Assembly (NCBI RefSeq): GCF_014192275.1
Contig: NZ_JACHXR010000008.1
Location: 62,001 to 126,000, forward strand
Direction of reading: 5' to 3'
From: Halomonas stenophila
GTDB lineage: Bacteria > Pseudomonadota > Gammaproteobacteria > Pseudomonadales > Halomonadaceae
Length of the DNA: 64,000 nucleotides
Positions 8,842 through 17,562 of this stretch are shown one piece after another. A model generated the notes under the pieces. The model ran no database searches. It was not told where the DNA came from and saw nothing but the letters and a program-made list of their open reading frames with translations. The position numbers and the translations under genes were made by a program. Each line of letters starts with the position of its first letter. Position 1 is the stretch's first letter.

Positions 8842-10589
8842 TGCACTGGTGGGAAAAATGGCCTGGACGGTTGGAAGCCGAAGCTCAGGCCTTTGTTGAA
8901 TGTGGGATCCCGTATGAGATCGATTCAGAGGCCAAGGAGAAAGGCCTCTTGATCATTCAAGCCACTTTTCAGTGGGAAAAAGAAGAAATCCCTCTGACTA
9001 TCTGCTTCCCCGATAATTACCCGTACTTTCCACCAAAGGTTACAGCACCAAAGTGCAACCTAAGACACCAAGAACCTCGTGAAGGTGGTCTCTGCCTGCT
9101 AGCTCAAGAACAAGATACTTGGGATACCAACGATACAATTGCAGAGGTAATCTCAAGGCAGCTCCCTGATATATTACGAATCAATGAAGGTGACCCTAAG
9201 GCAAAACACAGAGAGGAGCAGACTGGCATCCCTATCGGGGCCTACATGAACTACGAAATTAACAGCCACCTATTGCTTCCCGAACTCCCTGAAAACATAT
9301 CTCGAGGCAAAGGCACCCTTGACCTCAGGTTGTCCAATATGCATCCATTGAGGGGCATCGCATGTAGCGCAAACGATGAAACCACAAACCGCAAAATTGG
9401 AATCAGCGCAGTTGTCCAACAGAACACTGGAATATACTGCAATACGAAAGTTACTGGATATTGGGCATATCTAAGCTCACCCCCTTCTTCATTAGATGCA
9501 AAGACAATTATCAAAGAAGCCGAAAAAGACTTGGGCCACCCACTCCCAAGAAACATGCACAAATTCAAAGAGTATAGAAAAGGTCAAAAGCACCCATTAG
9601 AGTATAGGTTAGATATTTACGCATTCGCGTATCATGATGAGCTAGAGCATGAAAAGAGCATCCCCACTTGGATTGTCGTAGCCAGGCGGAGCGTGAAAGG
9701 CACTGCAAGAACTGATGCACAGCTTATAAGATCACATACAGAAAGCCGACAGGAGGTTTTCAAGAGAATTCCCGAAGCACGTCCGCTAGAGGCCGCCACT
9801 GTCACTTGTATTGGGCTAGGTAGCATCGGATCGCCTATAGCCATTGAGTTGGCAAAAGCAGGTGTCGGCAAAATCCACCTCGTTGATAGTGACATTGTAG
9901 AACCAGGGAATAGCGTCCGATGGGCAAGTGGCTTCGGTGCAGCGGGACATCACAAGAGCTTACATATAGCTCAGTCGATAAAAATCAATCACCCCTACAC
10001 ACAAGTAGGTGAGCACATTCCCATTCGCATTGGGAGCACAGGCTACTTAGCTGCTAAAAATGGACAAAAAGCTTCCCATGATGAAATTCTACACAGAGCT
10101 ATATCAGACAGTGATTTGATCATTGACTCAAGTGCATCTACGGGCGTTCACCACTATCTGTCGAGCTTATCAAGAGATTATAGAATTCCTCACATCATCG
10201 TATCTTCTACGCATGGAGCATGGGGAGGAAGAGTTGCCAGACTGACACCTGGAGAGACGGGCTGCTGGAGCTGCTTACTACATTATGAGAATGATGGAAG
10301 TATCCCGACACCTAGTGACAGGGTGGATGATGAGGCCGTGCAACCTCATGGATGCCTCGATCCAACCTTTACAGGCACATCCTTTGACTTGATGTCTATT
10401 TCCATGATGGCGACCAGGCTAGCCGTTGCTACTTTGTGTCGCGGCAGCAATAACGGCTATCCAGACTATGCTTGGGATTATAGTGCAATTTCCTTCCGCG
10501 CTGAAGATGCCAGCTTGTGCACACCATCGTGGAAGACTTCACGTATTAAACAACATCCAAGGTGTGCGTCATGTCAGCTAGAGAAATAG
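8841..10589 (+). CDS. E2-E1 fusion: UBC-like domain plus ThiF/E1-like adenylyltransferase
   Basis: The 582-aa protein has an N-terminal E2 (UBC-like) domain at ~10-115 with FPDNYPYFPPKV and a candidate catalytic Cys85 in EGGLCLL, followed by W94. After a middle region of unknown fold (~120-310) comes a ThiF/E1 Rossmann domain: GLGSIG at 325-330, D349/D351, N357 and R360. Zinc pairs are C475xxC478 and C575xxC578. C505 in GCLDPTFTG is the candidate E1 cysteine. E2-E1 fusions activate a C-terminal carboxylate and transfer it; Cap2 of type II CBASS is the best-known example. Here there is no CD-NTase and no JAB peptidase nearby, only the Pro-rich peptide upstream and a resolvase downstream. Confidence 0.88.
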   Translation: MHWWEKWPGRLEAEAQAFVECGIPYEIDSEAKEKGLLIIQATFQWEKEEIPLTICFPDNYPYFPPKVTAPKCNLRHQEPREGGLCLLAQEQDTWDTNDTIAEVISRQLPDILRINEGDPKAKHREEQTGIPIGAYMNYEINSHLLLPELPENISRGKGTLDLRLSNMHPLRGIACSANDETTNRKIGISAVVQQNTGIYCNTKVTGYWAYLSSPPSSLDAKTIIKEAEKDLGHPLPRNMHKFKEYRKGQKHPLEYRLDIYAFAYHDELEHEKSIPTWIVVARRSVKGTARTDAQLIRSHTESRQEVFKRIPEARPLEAATVTCIGLGSIGSPIAIELAKAGVGKIHLVDSDIVEPGNSVRWASGFGAAGHHKSLHIAQSIKINHPYTQVGEHIPIRIGSTGYLAAKNGQKASHDEILHRAISDSDLIIDSSASTGVHHYLSSLSRDYRIPHIIVSSTHGAWGGRVARLTPGETGCWSCLLHYENDGSIPTPSDRVDDEAVQPHGCLDPTFTGTSFDLMSISMMATRLAVATLCRGSNNGYPDYAWDYSAISFRAEDASLCTPSWKTSRIKQHPRCASCQLEK

Positions 10590-10640
10590 CCTCAAATGGG
10601 AAAACTGGAAACACACTAACAAGATTCAGTCTAGAAACAA

Positions 10641-11273
10641 CTAACTGTTTTCAGTTGAAGCCAACACTCTTTGTACAGTACTAGGAGAACACCCAGCCAG
10701 CTCAGCCGTCTTGCGTATGCTAAACCCTTTAGCTCGAATCTCTTCCACTTTCATATGCAGTGTGTTATTAGCAGGCCTTCCCTTGTAAACCCCACGAGCC
10801 TTGGCATTCTCAATGCCCTCTGCTTGCCTCCTCCTACGATCTTCATAATCTTTCCTAGCCACCGCCGCCAGCATATCTAGCAACATATCATTCACAGCAT
10901 CAAGCATTCTAGCAGTGAATGATTCACCATCTGTGGCCCGCATCGCTGCATGGCTCGTTGGTAAGTCCAAGGCTACAATGCGGACACCAGCCTTCTGGAT
11001 AGCCACTTTGAGCGACTCCCAATCAGCGCGAGCCAACCGGGTCAATCGATCCACCTGCTCTATTAGCAGCACATCTCCTGGACCTGAGTCTGCTAGTAGC
11101 CTGAGTAGTTCAGAACGATCCGCTTGAGCACCACTTGCATTTTCAGTGTACCAAGCAGCGACTCTGGCACCATGCTCGTCGGCAAATCGCTTGAGCACTT
11201 GTCGAGCGCGATTCGCATCTTGGTCATCTGTAGAAGCTCGAAGATATCCTCGGACAAAAATCTGTGGGGACAT
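10641..11273 (-). CDS. Serine recombinase (resolvase/invertase, PinR-like)
   Basis: The 210-aa protein has a catalytic domain starting GYLRASTDDQDANRA with nucleophile Ser14, plus the arginine region IEQVDRLTRLARADW. An HTH is at the C-terminus (RKTAELAGCSPSTVQRVL). The ATG at 11273 was chosen because AAGGAGGTG lies 7-8 bp upstream; a longer in-frame start lacks one. Such proteins resolve transposon or island dimers or invert DNA. It converges with the E2-E1 gene, and a cluster of TGTACC repeats lies just upstream (see next). Confidence 0.9.
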   Translation of the reverse strand: MSPQIFVRGYLRASTDDQDANRARQVLKRFADEHGARVAAWYTENASGAQADRSELLRLLADSGPGDVLLIEQVDRLTRLARADWESLKVAIQKAGVRIVALDLPTSHAAMRATDGESFTARMLDAVNDMLLDMLAAVARKDYEDRRRRQAEGIENAKARGVYKGRPANNTLHMKVEEIRAKGFSIRKTAELAGCSPSTVQRVLASTENS

Positions 11274-11288
11274 GAGTGACACACCTCC

Positions 11289-11408
11289 TTGTACCGTTTT
11301 GGTTGTATTTTTATTTATTGTACCTCTTTGGGTATAAAAAGCCAACTTATCAGTACAAAAGCGATGCGGAAAAGACCGCACTCATTTAGGTATACCGAAA
11401 TAGGTACA
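11289..11408. promoter_or_regulatory. TGTACC/GGTAYA repeat cluster, candidate recombination or operator site
   Basis: Upstream of the resolvase start there are two direct TTGTACC copies (11289-11295 and 11318-11324), a palindrome GGTATACC (11389-11396) and an inverted GGTACA (11403-11408). Short repeats around the promoter of a serine recombinase commonly form the res site and also its operator. This assignment rests on position and repetition only. Confidence 0.4.
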
Positions 11409-11557
11409 GAAGACAGAAGCCCTATCTCTTAAAATGGATGACAAATTAATTTTCAAAATAATATAACCACAGACAAAGGAAGAAATTATCCGTCATCTAG
11501 GTTGACATTTGAACAACTACAACCATAATTATGGCACCAAGAATCGGAGAAGCCTTA

Positions 11558-11968
11558 ATGAATATCCAGAACGTAAAAAAATGGGTGCTATTAACTTTTT
11601 GTGATGGCGTTACCACACACCGTTATTTGTTTGCCCATGTGACGCTCCCTGATGGAGCACTGAATAACATAAGCTTAAAGATCGATCTCTTTGACCCATC
11701 AACATTAACAGCACAAACAAAGCATGAATCAATAGGCTTAGCCGGAAAAGGTTTTGAACTAGGGTTTGATCTAGATTATCTAACCCCAGCCAATGAGCCT
11801 GAAAGCATTATCTCCAAACTTGCAAACAGGAACAACCATATAGGAAGAAGATACGCACAAGACACACTCAAAATGATAAGATGGGTAAGGCACTTTGGAA
11901 ATACCATCGATGACAATCTTTGCCTTGAGACGACATTCGAGGCACTACAGCCTTGGGAAATCCAGTAG
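11558..11968 (+). CDS. Hypothetical protein, 136 aa
   Basis: I do not recognise this protein. It is a soluble, mixed alpha/beta-like protein with no signal peptide, low GC, and no cysteine cluster. The ATG at 11558 has GGAGA about 8 bp upstream; an ATG at 11531 in frame adds nine residues with no ribosome site. It sits between the resolvase and a decayed IS3 element. Confidence 0.55.
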   Translation: MNIQNVKKWVLLTFCDGVTTHRYLFAHVTLPDGALNNISLKIDLFDPSTLTAQTKHESIGLAGKGFELGFDLDYLTPANEPESIISKLANRNNHIGRRYAQDTLKMIRWVRHFGNTIDDNLCLETTFEALQPWEIQ

Positions 11969-12019
11969 TTTGATTTCGTCTATCTGGATACTCAGCGAAG
12001 TGGCCCATTCACTGCACCA

Positions 12020-13060
12020 CCTGACAGGCGAGCCAAGCTCTGACCGGGTTGTCCTCAGAATTCAGACCGCCTATATCAGTGGTTGATCAGAGTAGACCTC
12101 CTCGCGTGTTGCATCGTCCAGGCCTTAATGTGGCCGATCCTTATTGAACCATGTGAAGTACCCCTTCAGGTCCTCACGCATGTGAGAGCCGTTTTCGAAG
12201 GCATTCAGATCGAAGCCCACGTAATTCATGCTGTGACAGAGCCATTCCACGAAGATGTTGTCCCGATAACAGCCCTTGCCGTCCATGCTGATACGGACAT
12301 CATGGGCCTCGAGCACTTCGGTGAAGGCCCGGCTGGTGAACTGGCAGCCTTGATCCGAGTTGAAGATATAGAAGCCCGAATCTAGGCCAGCGCATGGGGG
12401 GCAGCGCCAGTCAAGAATGGCCACCAGGCACATGAACCCGCATGCCATGGGTATGTAGGTCACATAGGTGGCCCACAACTGATTGGGTCGATCGATGACA
12501 CGCCCCCGCAGCAGGTAAGGATAGATCCGATGGCCCTCGCCCAGCAGACTGGTACATGGCTCCGGATACCGCGCCCGTAGGTCCATCTGGATTATCAGTC
12601 GCTAGACTCGCTTGCGGTTGACCGCATGTCCCAAACGGTTGAGATGGACCGTTATCCGCTGTGAGCCATAGACCGGCGTCCACAGGTGATTCTCGTCGAT
12701 CAGGCGCATCAGCTCCAGGTCGTAGGCCCGCAGCGCCTTCCGCTGCTAGTCCATCGAGTAAAGACTGATACCGAGTAGCTGGCACAGGCGTAGTAGGCTG
12801 ATGCCGGGCGACTGCGGCTCGGCCAGTGCCAGGCGCTGAGCCCGGCTGAACAACCGAACCTGCATTATAAAAAGCGCTCCATCGTCAGCTTGACGATTTC
12901 ACGGAACTGACAGCGATCTCCGCCGAGGTCTCGTCACCCTTGAGGGCGTCGAGGGCCACCTTGGCCTGAAAGTCAGCTCCGTATTGCCTACGTTTCTGCT
13001 CATGTTCGAAATCTCGTGTCTGAATGATCAGAGCTAAGCGCCTGGTCCGAATTTCGGGGT
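12020..13060 (-). pseudogene. Decayed IS3-family element (orfA and orfB fragments)
   Basis: Read on the minus strand, the orfA fragment contains KRRQYGADFQAKVALDALKG (about 12945-13010). The orfB remains lie in several frames: RPNQLWATYVTYIPM, FNSDQGCQFTSRAF and WFNKDRPH, then a TAA in place of Gln, then GLDDATREEVYSDQP. Frames switch at least three times, and in-frame stops are present. The ends are not clear, so the coordinates are approximate. It cannot make a transposase. Confidence 0.8.
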
Positions 13061-13127
13061 ACACTTCATAACAATGTGTGTTAGCATAAGCATTTTTCGG
13101 CATTAGCTTATTAGCTTAAAAGGACTT

Positions 13128-13667
13128 ATGGATAAAATGTTGCCTACACCAGTACTTTATGTGCCTATTATTGTTTTTGGAATTAGTGGGTGTGCGGGCA
13201 TGCAGGTTCAGCCCTTATCTCCTGTCCCAGAAGGGGTTAGAATATCCCAAAATGAACACGGCGGATATGCTGTTGAATCGGTGACAATGGTGAGGAGCAA
13301 TGTAACCCCTTCGACTCAGGCACTTAAATTTTGCTTTTCACAAAACGTTCCCAATATCAACGGAACACCAGTCATGAACCCTTCAAACACAAGAATCACT
13401 GCTCAAGGAAGAGAGCAGGTTTCATTTGTCGTCCCTATGACAATGGGAACGCCACTTAATTACGACATGAGATTTTCATTCACAGTCTCGAAAGATGACA
13501 ACAGTTTAGAATACTACTACAACAGCATAAAGATCAAAGGCACTTGGAGTGACAATGAAGCCCCCCTGCCTGCTTCACAGGATGCTCATCTGTATGTTGA
13601 AAGCTCCTTGGAGGAGCTTGAGAAAATAACAAACAACGTGCATAACTGCCTCATTGAGGAAAGCTAG
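13128..13667 (+). CDS. Hypothetical lipoprotein, 179 aa
   Basis: The N-terminus is a lipoprotein signal: a short charged start, the hydrophobic stretch VLYVPIIVFGISG, then the lipobox Cys in GISGCAG, followed by a probably mature, exported domain. The rest is beta-rich, polar and unlike any family I recognise. It ends with an acidic helix. It stands alone between two dead IS elements and has low GC, consistent with transfer. Confidence 0.7.
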   Translation: MDKMLPTPVLYVPIIVFGISGCAGMQVQPLSPVPEGVRISQNEHGGYAVESVTMVRSNVTPSTQALKFCFSQNVPNINGTPVMNPSNTRITAQGREQVSFVVPMTMGTPLNYDMRFSFTVSKDDNSLEYYYNSIKIKGTWSDNEAPLPASQDAHLYVESSLEELEKITNNVHNCLIEES

Positions 13668-13869
13668 AAACTTACTAAATCTCGATTCTTGTTGACTTAA
13701 CCGTTCAGCCTAGTCATATCAAATTCTCCACGGCCATTAGATGGCTCCCTCAAGTGGACTTCTTTCCTCGGCAGCCGGGCCGTCCGGCTGCCAAGCTAGA
13801 CTCAGGGCGACATGCCCCTGCATCGCCCTGCAAGCACCAGTCTTACCAGGCTGAACGGCTAAAAAAGGT

Positions 13870-14590
13870 TCTTCGTCACATCATGTGGATCTGGCCTGAT
13901 CGAGCTGGCGGCCCACGGGACTGCCCATCAGGTAAAATCGGGACAAAGTTGGCCTCGTTCCGGTAGCCGCGTGCGTGTGACTGGGCTGCCTGGAACAGTC
14001 CGTTCATGCCCTCCAGGCGTGCGTTGGTCTGCCCTGGGACCCAGCGCCACCACCTGCTCGGCATGCCTTTCCATCGTCGTCAGGGTCATCGGCTTGAGAA
14101 GTGCCTGGCCAGTTACCGCCTCCCGCATGACCTGGAGGTAGTTCGTGATGCGCCACCGGGCGGCACGCGGGGTCGGCGCCTGCTGAATCTAGCGCAACTT
14201 TTCCTTGATCACCCAGGCATCCGCCGTGTCGCTTCGGTCACTCACCAGTCCCTGTAGGCGGTAACCTTATGGGCCATCAAGTTGCCGTTATCCAGGCTCT
14301 TCAACACCGCCTACCACAAAGCCTGAGGTGCCACTTCTCACGGTGCTCCTTTTTGTGGACCTCGTCCGGCGACTTGGTGAAGGTCTGCACGATGGGGAAC
14401 CAGTCGACCGTCACCTCGGCGTTGGGAAGGATCTCGGCTATGCCGCTCAGGAACGCCTGAAATTTGTCGCAGACCACCTCGGCCAAGTTGACCGGGTCAC
14501 CGCCATGCTTCGCCAGGTAGGCGCTGAAGGACTCGATGGCGGTCTTGTCATGGCTTGGGTCTCTCATGCACTTCAGTATCAAGTTAGGTG
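13870..14590 (-). pseudogene. Decayed ISL3-family transposase
   Basis: On the minus strand, 14301-14582 reads AYLAKHGGDPVNLAEVVCDK and LPNAEVTVDWFPIVQTFTK, typical of the ISL3 DDE domain. Around 13876-14064 the C-terminal piece reads ARLEGMNGLFQAAQSHARGY. The two pieces are in different frames with stops between, and the N-terminus is missing. Confidence 0.8.
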
Positions 14591-14999
14591 TATTTTCAAT
14601 GAAAAGACTGCTTAATATCGCTGCTTCTGTTTCCGTGATTGTATTTAGCCTGACAGTTTCCTAACGCAGAAAATAAGCCAGCTGTTCAGGAGTGATCACA
14701 GTGGCATACGGAGTACTAAGGTGGCCTGCTGCTACAATTAAAGCGCACATGCTTCACACTTTACGTCTCTTCGCCGCTGAGTGTGGAATTCATCCTCAGG
14801 CGTTGAGCCATGGTGGTGCTTCCGGTGCAACAAGGGGCATAGCAAGGACGGGAGCCAGAACCTGACAATCGGCTTGGGCCTGGAAGCGCCCTTGATCCTC
14901 AAGAAGCAGCATTTGGGTTCATCTGCGTCACCCCATCGCCTTGCAGAGCAGCTTCTGACCCTGTCTATGGCGCAGCAAGCTCTGGCCCACGTGTGTTCG
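14591..14999. other. Gene-poor stretch, no supported feature
   Basis: Short open frames exist on both strands but none has a ribosome site, a recognisable motif or a clean start. The region probably holds decayed coding sequence between the ISL3 remnant and the Xre regulator. Confidence 0.4.
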
Positions 15000-15242
15000 T
15001 CAACTCGGAGATGAGGTACTGGCGGTTGCAGTACGCGGGAACAGGTCAGCGACCTCGACGCCGAGGGCTTCGCTGATCTGGTAGATTTTAGTCAACGTGA
15101 TATTTTTTTCCCCGCGTTCGATGTGCCCCATATAGCTCCGATCTATCCCAGCCAGTGCAGCCATTCCTTCCTGTGATAACCCCTTGTTTTTACGCATTTT
15201 TCTAACCCTATGGCCGAACGCAACCAGTCTCTCGTCCCGCAT
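15000..15242 (-). CDS. Xre-family helix-turn-helix regulator, 80 aa
   Basis: This is a small cro/C1-type protein: FGHRVRKMRKNKGLSQEGMA, then ALAGIDRSYMGHIERGEKN and a closing helix ISEALGVEVADLF. The ATG at 15242 starts just before the domain; longer starts add unrelated residues. It is divergent from the next gene. The 86-bp gap contains the inverted repeat CCACCC (15248-15253) / GGGTGG (15261-15266), a possible operator for it. Confidence 0.85.
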   Translation of the reverse strand: MRDERLVAFGHRVRKMRKNKGLSQEGMAALAGIDRSYMGHIERGEKNITLTKIYQISEALGVEVADLFPRTATASTSSPS

Positions 15243-15327
15243 CTGCACCACCCATCCAAAGGGTGGAACTATCTCGACACACTGGATACAATGCCACGGA
15301 CTATAATTCCCATTTGGAGCAGCCTGC

Positions 15328-15894
15328 ATGCCGTTGCAGATAGAGATGCTGACCGATGACGAGCAAGCCGCCCGCATCTGCGAGGATTACTGGCTACAGG
15401 ACGAGCAAGGCAATTTTGCGCTCAAAATCAAAGAAATCGCGAACTGCTATGGGATGCAGCCCCAGGTAGTTACTAAATTCGTTGAGCAACATGCCTTAGT
15501 GTGGCTGGATGAAATTCTCTGCTCGGAGTGCAAACAGCCCTTTCACTTTGGTACGCGCAGCCAGTATCAGGAACGACACAGATTCCAAAACCGTGTTTGT
15601 GCGTCCTGCCTCAAACCGAAGCACAAGACCGTAGCGGAGAAAACGAACCGTCTAATCTTGGAATATAACCAAAAAGTAGTGAGAACCACCGTCACTATCG
15701 ATGAAGCTCTGTATAAGCAGGCCATGGAACTATCAGATCCAGGAGTGGAAAAGCCGTCTGATCTTTTTCGTGAAGCGTTAAAGACATATGTACGAGTCCA
15801 GGCGGCGCGACGGCTTGTCGCCTTGGGTGGCAAGGCACCAGACATGCAGGATATCCCGCGTAGAGGCGAGAACAGTCATGAAAATCAGAACTGA
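15328..15894 (+). CDS. Chimera: unknown Cys-containing N-terminal domain fused to a VapB-type antitoxin
   Basis: Residues 1-115 form an unknown domain with CSECKQPFHFG and VCASCLKPKH, two CxxC pairs that could bind zinc. From about residue 120 to the end it is a VapB-like ribbon-helix-helix antitoxin (TTVTIDEALYKQAMELSDPG ... RVQAARRLVALGGKAP). This part is nearly the same as the complete 63-aa VapB at 22312-22503. A complete antitoxin tail glued to another protein suggests recombination between accessory genes. No VapC follows. The Shine-Dalgarno GGAG is ~8 bp before ATG 15328. Confidence 0.7.
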   Translation: MPLQIEMLTDDEQAARICEDYWLQDEQGNFALKIKEIANCYGMQPQVVTKFVEQHALVWLDEILCSECKQPFHFGTRSQYQERHRFQNRVCASCLKPKHKTVAEKTNRLILEYNQKVVRTTVTIDEALYKQAMELSDPGVEKPSDLFREALKTYVRVQAARRLVALGGKAPDMQDIPRRGENSHENQN

Positions 15895-16045
15895 GCACAT
15901 CGAAAAGCAGGAACGCGGCCAAGAACGCTGACAGCAGACCCTAGACGCCATGGAGTCGGCTGCCCAAGGGAAAGTGGTTGATACTAGTGAGGTCCATGCT
16001 TGGCTGAAAAGCTGGGGTACAGACAAAGAGAAGGATGCACCATGG
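15878..16045 (+). pseudogene. Broken antitoxin gene upstream of the AbiEii-like gene
   Basis: The frame from ATG 15878 reads MKIRTEHIEKQERGQER, then TGA, then QQTLDAMESAAQGKVVDTSE and VHAWLKSWGTDKEKDAP. The 'WL-x-SWGTDxE' ending is the same as in the small antitoxin at 21161-21334 and is typical of short antitoxins paired with nucleotidyltransferase or RelE-type toxins. The internal TGA would stop translation. It overlaps both neighbours. Confidence 0.55.
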
Positions 16046-16734
16046 TCACCAAAAAAGACATACGGAATAACAAGAAAAACGGGTCATGGCGTGTCCTTGA
16101 ATCATTAGCAAAAGACATTATCGATGACATTGAGACAAAAACGGGTGGTGTATTCAAACCAAGGCTCGGTGGTGGGATACGATTAACGCTGGATCTAGAC
16201 CACAGGATTAGCCATGGTCTTGATCTGTTCATAAACAACGCCCAACTGATAAGTACTATCTCCCCAAGAAAAAATGATAACGTTGATAAAATGGTTGATG
16301 ACTATGAAGAAAATACAGATCGCATTAAGTTAAATTTCCATGCCGGAGACATTTATTTTATAGTGCGTTGGTCGCTACTCAGCCTGCCTACCGAGAAATC
16401 AATCCATACCTCTCTTGCCTTAGAGCCTATAGCTGAAGTTCTATCCAAAAAGTTATTTTATCGTGGGGCGGCTATGACGCCAAGTGACTTATTTGACTGG
16501 TGGGCCATAGATACCCTGCGCCCTGACATCGTACCCGCAGCAAAAATGGGGGATCTTCTGAAAAAGAGATGCGTTGGGATTAACAACTCTCTTAATATGT
16601 TATCCCATTCCCAGGCTGCTCAACGATATTGGAATGAAATTCTTGCTCCTGACAAACCGGAAATGAATGATGTTATCAACTGGGGGAGGAGAAGGTTAGA
16701 TTATTACCATTCAAAGATGAGGTATGATTCTTAA
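16042..16734 (+). CDS. AbiEii/AbiGii-type nucleotidyltransferase toxin-like protein
   Basis: The 230-aa protein has the family's core near residues 30-60: a Gly-rich loop (RLGGGIRLTLD) followed by HRISHGLDLFI. In active AbiEii-type enzymes this second motif is S-x-D-x-D; here the first aspartate is Gly (SHGLD), so catalysis may be lost. The middle has EPIAEVLSKKLFYRG, which matches the conserved 'E-x-L-A-x-K' segment. The upstream antitoxin is broken (15878), which fits a toxin that has been disabled. The ATG at 16042 overlaps the antitoxin end. Confidence 0.65.
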   Translation: MVTKKDIRNNKKNGSWRVLESLAKDIIDDIETKTGGVFKPRLGGGIRLTLDLDHRISHGLDLFINNAQLISTISPRKNDNVDKMVDDYEENTDRIKLNFHAGDIYFIVRWSLLSLPTEKSIHTSLALEPIAEVLSKKLFYRGAAMTPSDLFDWWAIDTLRPDIVPAAKMGDLLKKRCVGINNSLNMLSHSQAAQRYWNEILAPDKPEMNDVINWGRRRLDYYHSKMRYDS

Positions 16735-16842
16735 TCAGTCACCACTTAGCCTAGCTCCCTGCCTGTCCATTAGTGGACAGCGAGGGTTGCGCTTCTTCAA
16801 AAGTGATCTTACTATAATAGATAGTCTTAGAGGAGGAAAGCA

Positions 16843-17343
16843 GTGATACTAACCCCAGAAGACAGACAAAAAGAAGAAGAGTTCTTGCGTGAGCGCTATC
16901 AGGATGAGTATACCGCTGCTGAGGATCTGGAACTACTCATCCAGAAGCTTTGCCGCTTCCGCATCATCCAGGCCAAGGAAACGTGGGATCATAATCGCAT
17001 TAAACAAAAGGCTTCAGTTGTGCGTGCATGGGAAATCGTTAACGTGATAGACGCCGATATCCCAATGAAATTTTTGTTCAGCGACGAAGTGGTTTCGGAT
17101 TATAAAGGGCGTTTTGCTCCCGGCGACTATGTATTTACTAGTCTGATCATTAATATTGATGAGGAGACTGGCTTGGTTCAGACGGGAAACTCACTTTACT
17201 GCCTGTCAGGAGATGGCGAGGAAGTCAATGCCACGCTGAGAGAAGCCTACAACATGCGCACGCTGGGACAATCCTTACATATACTGCGCAATGTGGAGGG
17301 CCAATTGGGCCCGAACTCTCATTTTACCGGGCCTGATGATTGA
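16843..17343 (+). CDS. Hypothetical protein, DUF6957-like, 166 aa
   Basis: The start is GTG 16843, chosen for the strong Shine-Dalgarno AGGAGG 6-7 bp upstream; a TATAAT -10 box lies at 16813-16818. The N-terminal third is helical and charged. The C-terminal part (AWEIVNVIDADIPMKFLFSD, RFAPGDYVFTSLII, FIRTGNSLY-like segment) resembles small cytoplasmic proteins of the DUF6957 type often found in accessory islands of pseudomonads and halomonads. The function is unknown. Confidence 0.6.
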   Translation: MILTPEDRQKEEEFLRERYQDEYTAAEDLELLIQKLCRFRIIQAKETWDHNRIKQKASVVRAWEIVNVIDADIPMKFLFSDEVVSDYKGRFAPGDYVFTSLIINIDEETGLVQTGNSLYCLSGDGEEVNATLREAYNMRTLGQSLHILRNVEGQLGPNSHFTGPDD

Positions 17344-17562
17344 TAACCCTGCTTAGCCTGCTTCTCGATCATTAAGAAAAAAGCTTCATCCAGATCATCG
17401 ATCATGATGTCATCCTCCTGGCCACCGCACTGGCCATGGAAAAGCCGGTCACCTATCGACAACTAGGCACTCAACACGTCTACAAAATGCGTTTGTCCAT
17501 CGCACATGGTCTGTACGGTCGAGCGCAATATCGGCACCATCCAGGGTCGCACCGAGTAGTCC

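Noticed and set aside
8841-10589. Type II CBASS (Cap2) call for the E2-E1 fusion
   Set aside because: No CD-NTase, no Cap3/JAB peptidase and no CBASS effector lie within reach; only the fusion type is shared.
17344-17562. VapC/PIN remnant suggested by a frame with HDVILLATALAMEKPVTY
   Set aside because: Too short, no clear acidic triad or ribosome site; the resemblance is weak.
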